Shown here piece after piece: positions 30,119 to 31,092 of a DNA stretch of 31,092 nt (its first letter is position 1; each line of letters begins with the position of its first letter). The stretch covers positions 1 through 31,092 of the IMG/VR virus record IMGVR_UViG_3300047499_000213; one strand, 5' to 3'. The notes beneath the pieces were generated by a model. It was not told the origin of the DNA, ran no database searches, and saw only the letters and a program-made list of their open reading frames with translations. The position numbers were made by a program, and so were the translations under genes. Source of the stretch: a virus.

Positions 30119-30312
30119 GGCCCGCGCTCGAGGGAAAAGCGATCGATCCCCCTCGGGCGAGTGTCCGAAACTTTTACAGAGTCGCGCGGGTCTTGGTGCA
30201 AGATTCATCGCTCGGGCTTGATTCAGCTATGATATATCATCCTGGCATGACGTTTGCTTACGATTGCGTGAAGCGGCGTATGGCCGTGTTGGTCTCGGCA
30301 CCGGAGCATTGG
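30119..30312. promoter_or_regulatory. Spacer with palindrome and repeat remnant
   Basis: CGCTCGAGGGAA near 30126 equals the end of the family C repeats. ATGATATATCAT (30229-30240) is a perfect 12-bp palindrome about 72 bases before the PEP-CTERM start and may be an operator. I see no clear consensus promoter. The prophage end may lie here, but no att repeat can be identified within the window. Confidence 0.4.
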
Positions 30313-31092
30313 ATGCGGTTCTTCGCACTCTTCACGATTGTTTTGGCGCTGCTGGCCTCGCGGCCGGCAGATGCGCTGACGATCAGCTCGAGCATGGATG
30401 TCGGGGCGGTTCCGGCAAACGGCGGGACCGGCCTAGCCACGAAATATTATCAATTCTCCAGCGAGCCAACGAGCCTTTCGCAGGCGGCGACGATGATCGC
30501 CTCGTCCAGCGGCCCGATTGCGACCTTCATCACCTCCGCGATCTGCTATCCGGACTGCGCCGGCAACACGGTCAACGATTCGCCTGAGACGATGACGCAG
30601 TATGTAGGCTCCAACGTCAGCAACTTTACCTATACCGTCCCGCAGTCGCAGATCCCGACCAACATCGCCAACACCGCGATGGTGATCACGGGCTATATCG
30701 CGATCACTCAGGCGGGCACCTATACGTTCAATCTGGGATCGGATGACGGTTCCTCGCTGACCATCGGCGGCCAGCAGATCATCGACAACGACAGCCAGCA
30801 CAGCTTCCAGGTCGATACCGCCACGGCCACCTTCACGCAGGCCGGGCTATACGCGATCTCGATCAACGATTTCGAAGCGAGCGGCTCGGCGGGGCTGGAT
30901 TTCTACGTCAGCAATCCTTCGGGCACCTGCATCATCGGGCGCGCCGCCAACTGCGCGGCCGGCACCGCCTCGACCGGCCTGCTATATTCGACCCTGCCTG
31001 CCGGCTCCGTCCCGGAACCGGCCTCGCTATGGGTGATGGGAAGCGGGCTGGCGGGCCTGTTCTTCGTTCTGCGCAGGCGGCGTCTGGCCTGA
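30313..31092 (+). CDS. Secreted PA14-like protein with PEP-CTERM sorting signal
   Basis: A 259-aa protein. I chose the ATG at 30313, with GGAG six bases upstream; it starts directly with a signal peptide, MRFFALFTIVLALLASRPADA. The mature part contains a PA14-like beta domain with GYIAITQAGTYTFNLGSDDGSSLTIGGQQIIDND, a fold that often binds sugars. The end VPEPASLWVMGSGLAGLFFVLRRRR is a clear PEP-CTERM signal: VPEP, a membrane helix and an Arg cluster, recognised by exosortase in Gram-negative bacteria. Two pairs of Cys are present (CYPDC; CIIGRAANC). It is probably a host gene flanking the prophage, involved in the cell surface or extracellular matrix. It ends on the last base of the window. 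Confidence 0.85.
   Translation: MRFFALFTIVLALLASRPADALTISSSMDVGAVPANGGTGLATKYYQFSSEPTSLSQAATMIASSSGPIATFITSAICYPDCAGNTVNDSPETMTQYVGSNVSNFTYTVPQSQIPTNIANTAMVITGYIAITQAGTYTFNLGSDDGSSLTIGGQQIIDNDSQHSFQVDTATATFTQAGLYAISINDFEASGSAGLDFYVSNPSGTCIIGRAANCAAGTASTGLLYSTLPAGSVPEPASLWVMGSGLAGLFFVLRRRRLA

Noticed and set aside
29420-30208. N-terminal extension of the repressor frame (478 codons)
   Set aside because: The extra 263 residues are Arg/Pro-rich shadow of the divergent 29531 gene; the helix-turn-helix domain begins at 29419 beside a promoter.
1-31092. Diversity-generating retroelement or other reverse-transcriptase system
   Set aside because: No reverse transcriptase motif and no template/variable repeat pair were seen, although Ig-like and lectin-like domains made me look for one.

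Overview
The window is most of a siphovirus-type prophage in a high-GC bacterium, probably an alphaproteobacterium. The tail-tip block (DUF2460, DUF2163, NlpC/P60, Phage-tail_3 protein) has the order seen in Rhodobacter capsulatus gene transfer agents and related alphaproteobacterial phages. A PEP-CTERM secreted protein at the far right implies an exosortase-bearing host. The host assignment is inference from gene content only.

Layout, right to left, which is the direction of late transcription: a PEP-CTERM/PA14 protein (30313-31092, +), probably host; an unrecognised 195-aa gene (29531-30118, +); a very compact switch region; an S24-type repressor (28772-29419, -); a late promoter near 28.6 kb with an operator-like dyad matching the one in the switch. 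Then, all on the minus strand: a candidate small terminase, large terminase, two unrecognised genes, an acyltransferase-3 gene with no credible start, a 1267-aa lectin/Ig/SGNH-esterase chimera, portal, prohead protease, major capsid protein with an Ig-like insertion, head-tail connector, gp10-like protein, tail terminator, a small acidic protein, major tail protein, tail chaperones G and G-T (-1 frameshift), a nuclease-like effector with a candidate immunity gene, short tape measure, distal tail protein, Fe-S hub, NlpC/P60 peptidase, J-like tail tip protein, a tail-associated small protein, a two-TM protein, SleB-type hydrolase, 3TM holin, terminator, and a Tox-REase-5 nuclease protein at the left edge.

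Accessory cargo breaks the conserved late operon at several places. On the plus strand, against the late operon, are hipBA (14279-15813), preceded by a four-copy 27-bp operator-like array, and a helical protein (17479-18036). On the minus strand are two proteins of similar build (a helical segment and a KYxP/GG(R/Q)(W/F)T linker, then a PD-(D/E)xK nuclease domain), one inside the tail operon and one just after the lysis-operon terminator. An acyltransferase and a virion-type esterase lie side by side and may both act on surface glycans. Several cargo genes look richer in A+T than the structural genes.

Three families of palindromic intergenic repeats lie at junctions between consecutive late genes, which suggests long residence in the host chromosome. 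No integrase, recombinase, replication gene, tRNA or CRISPR array was recognised, so the prophage either extends left of the window or is incomplete.
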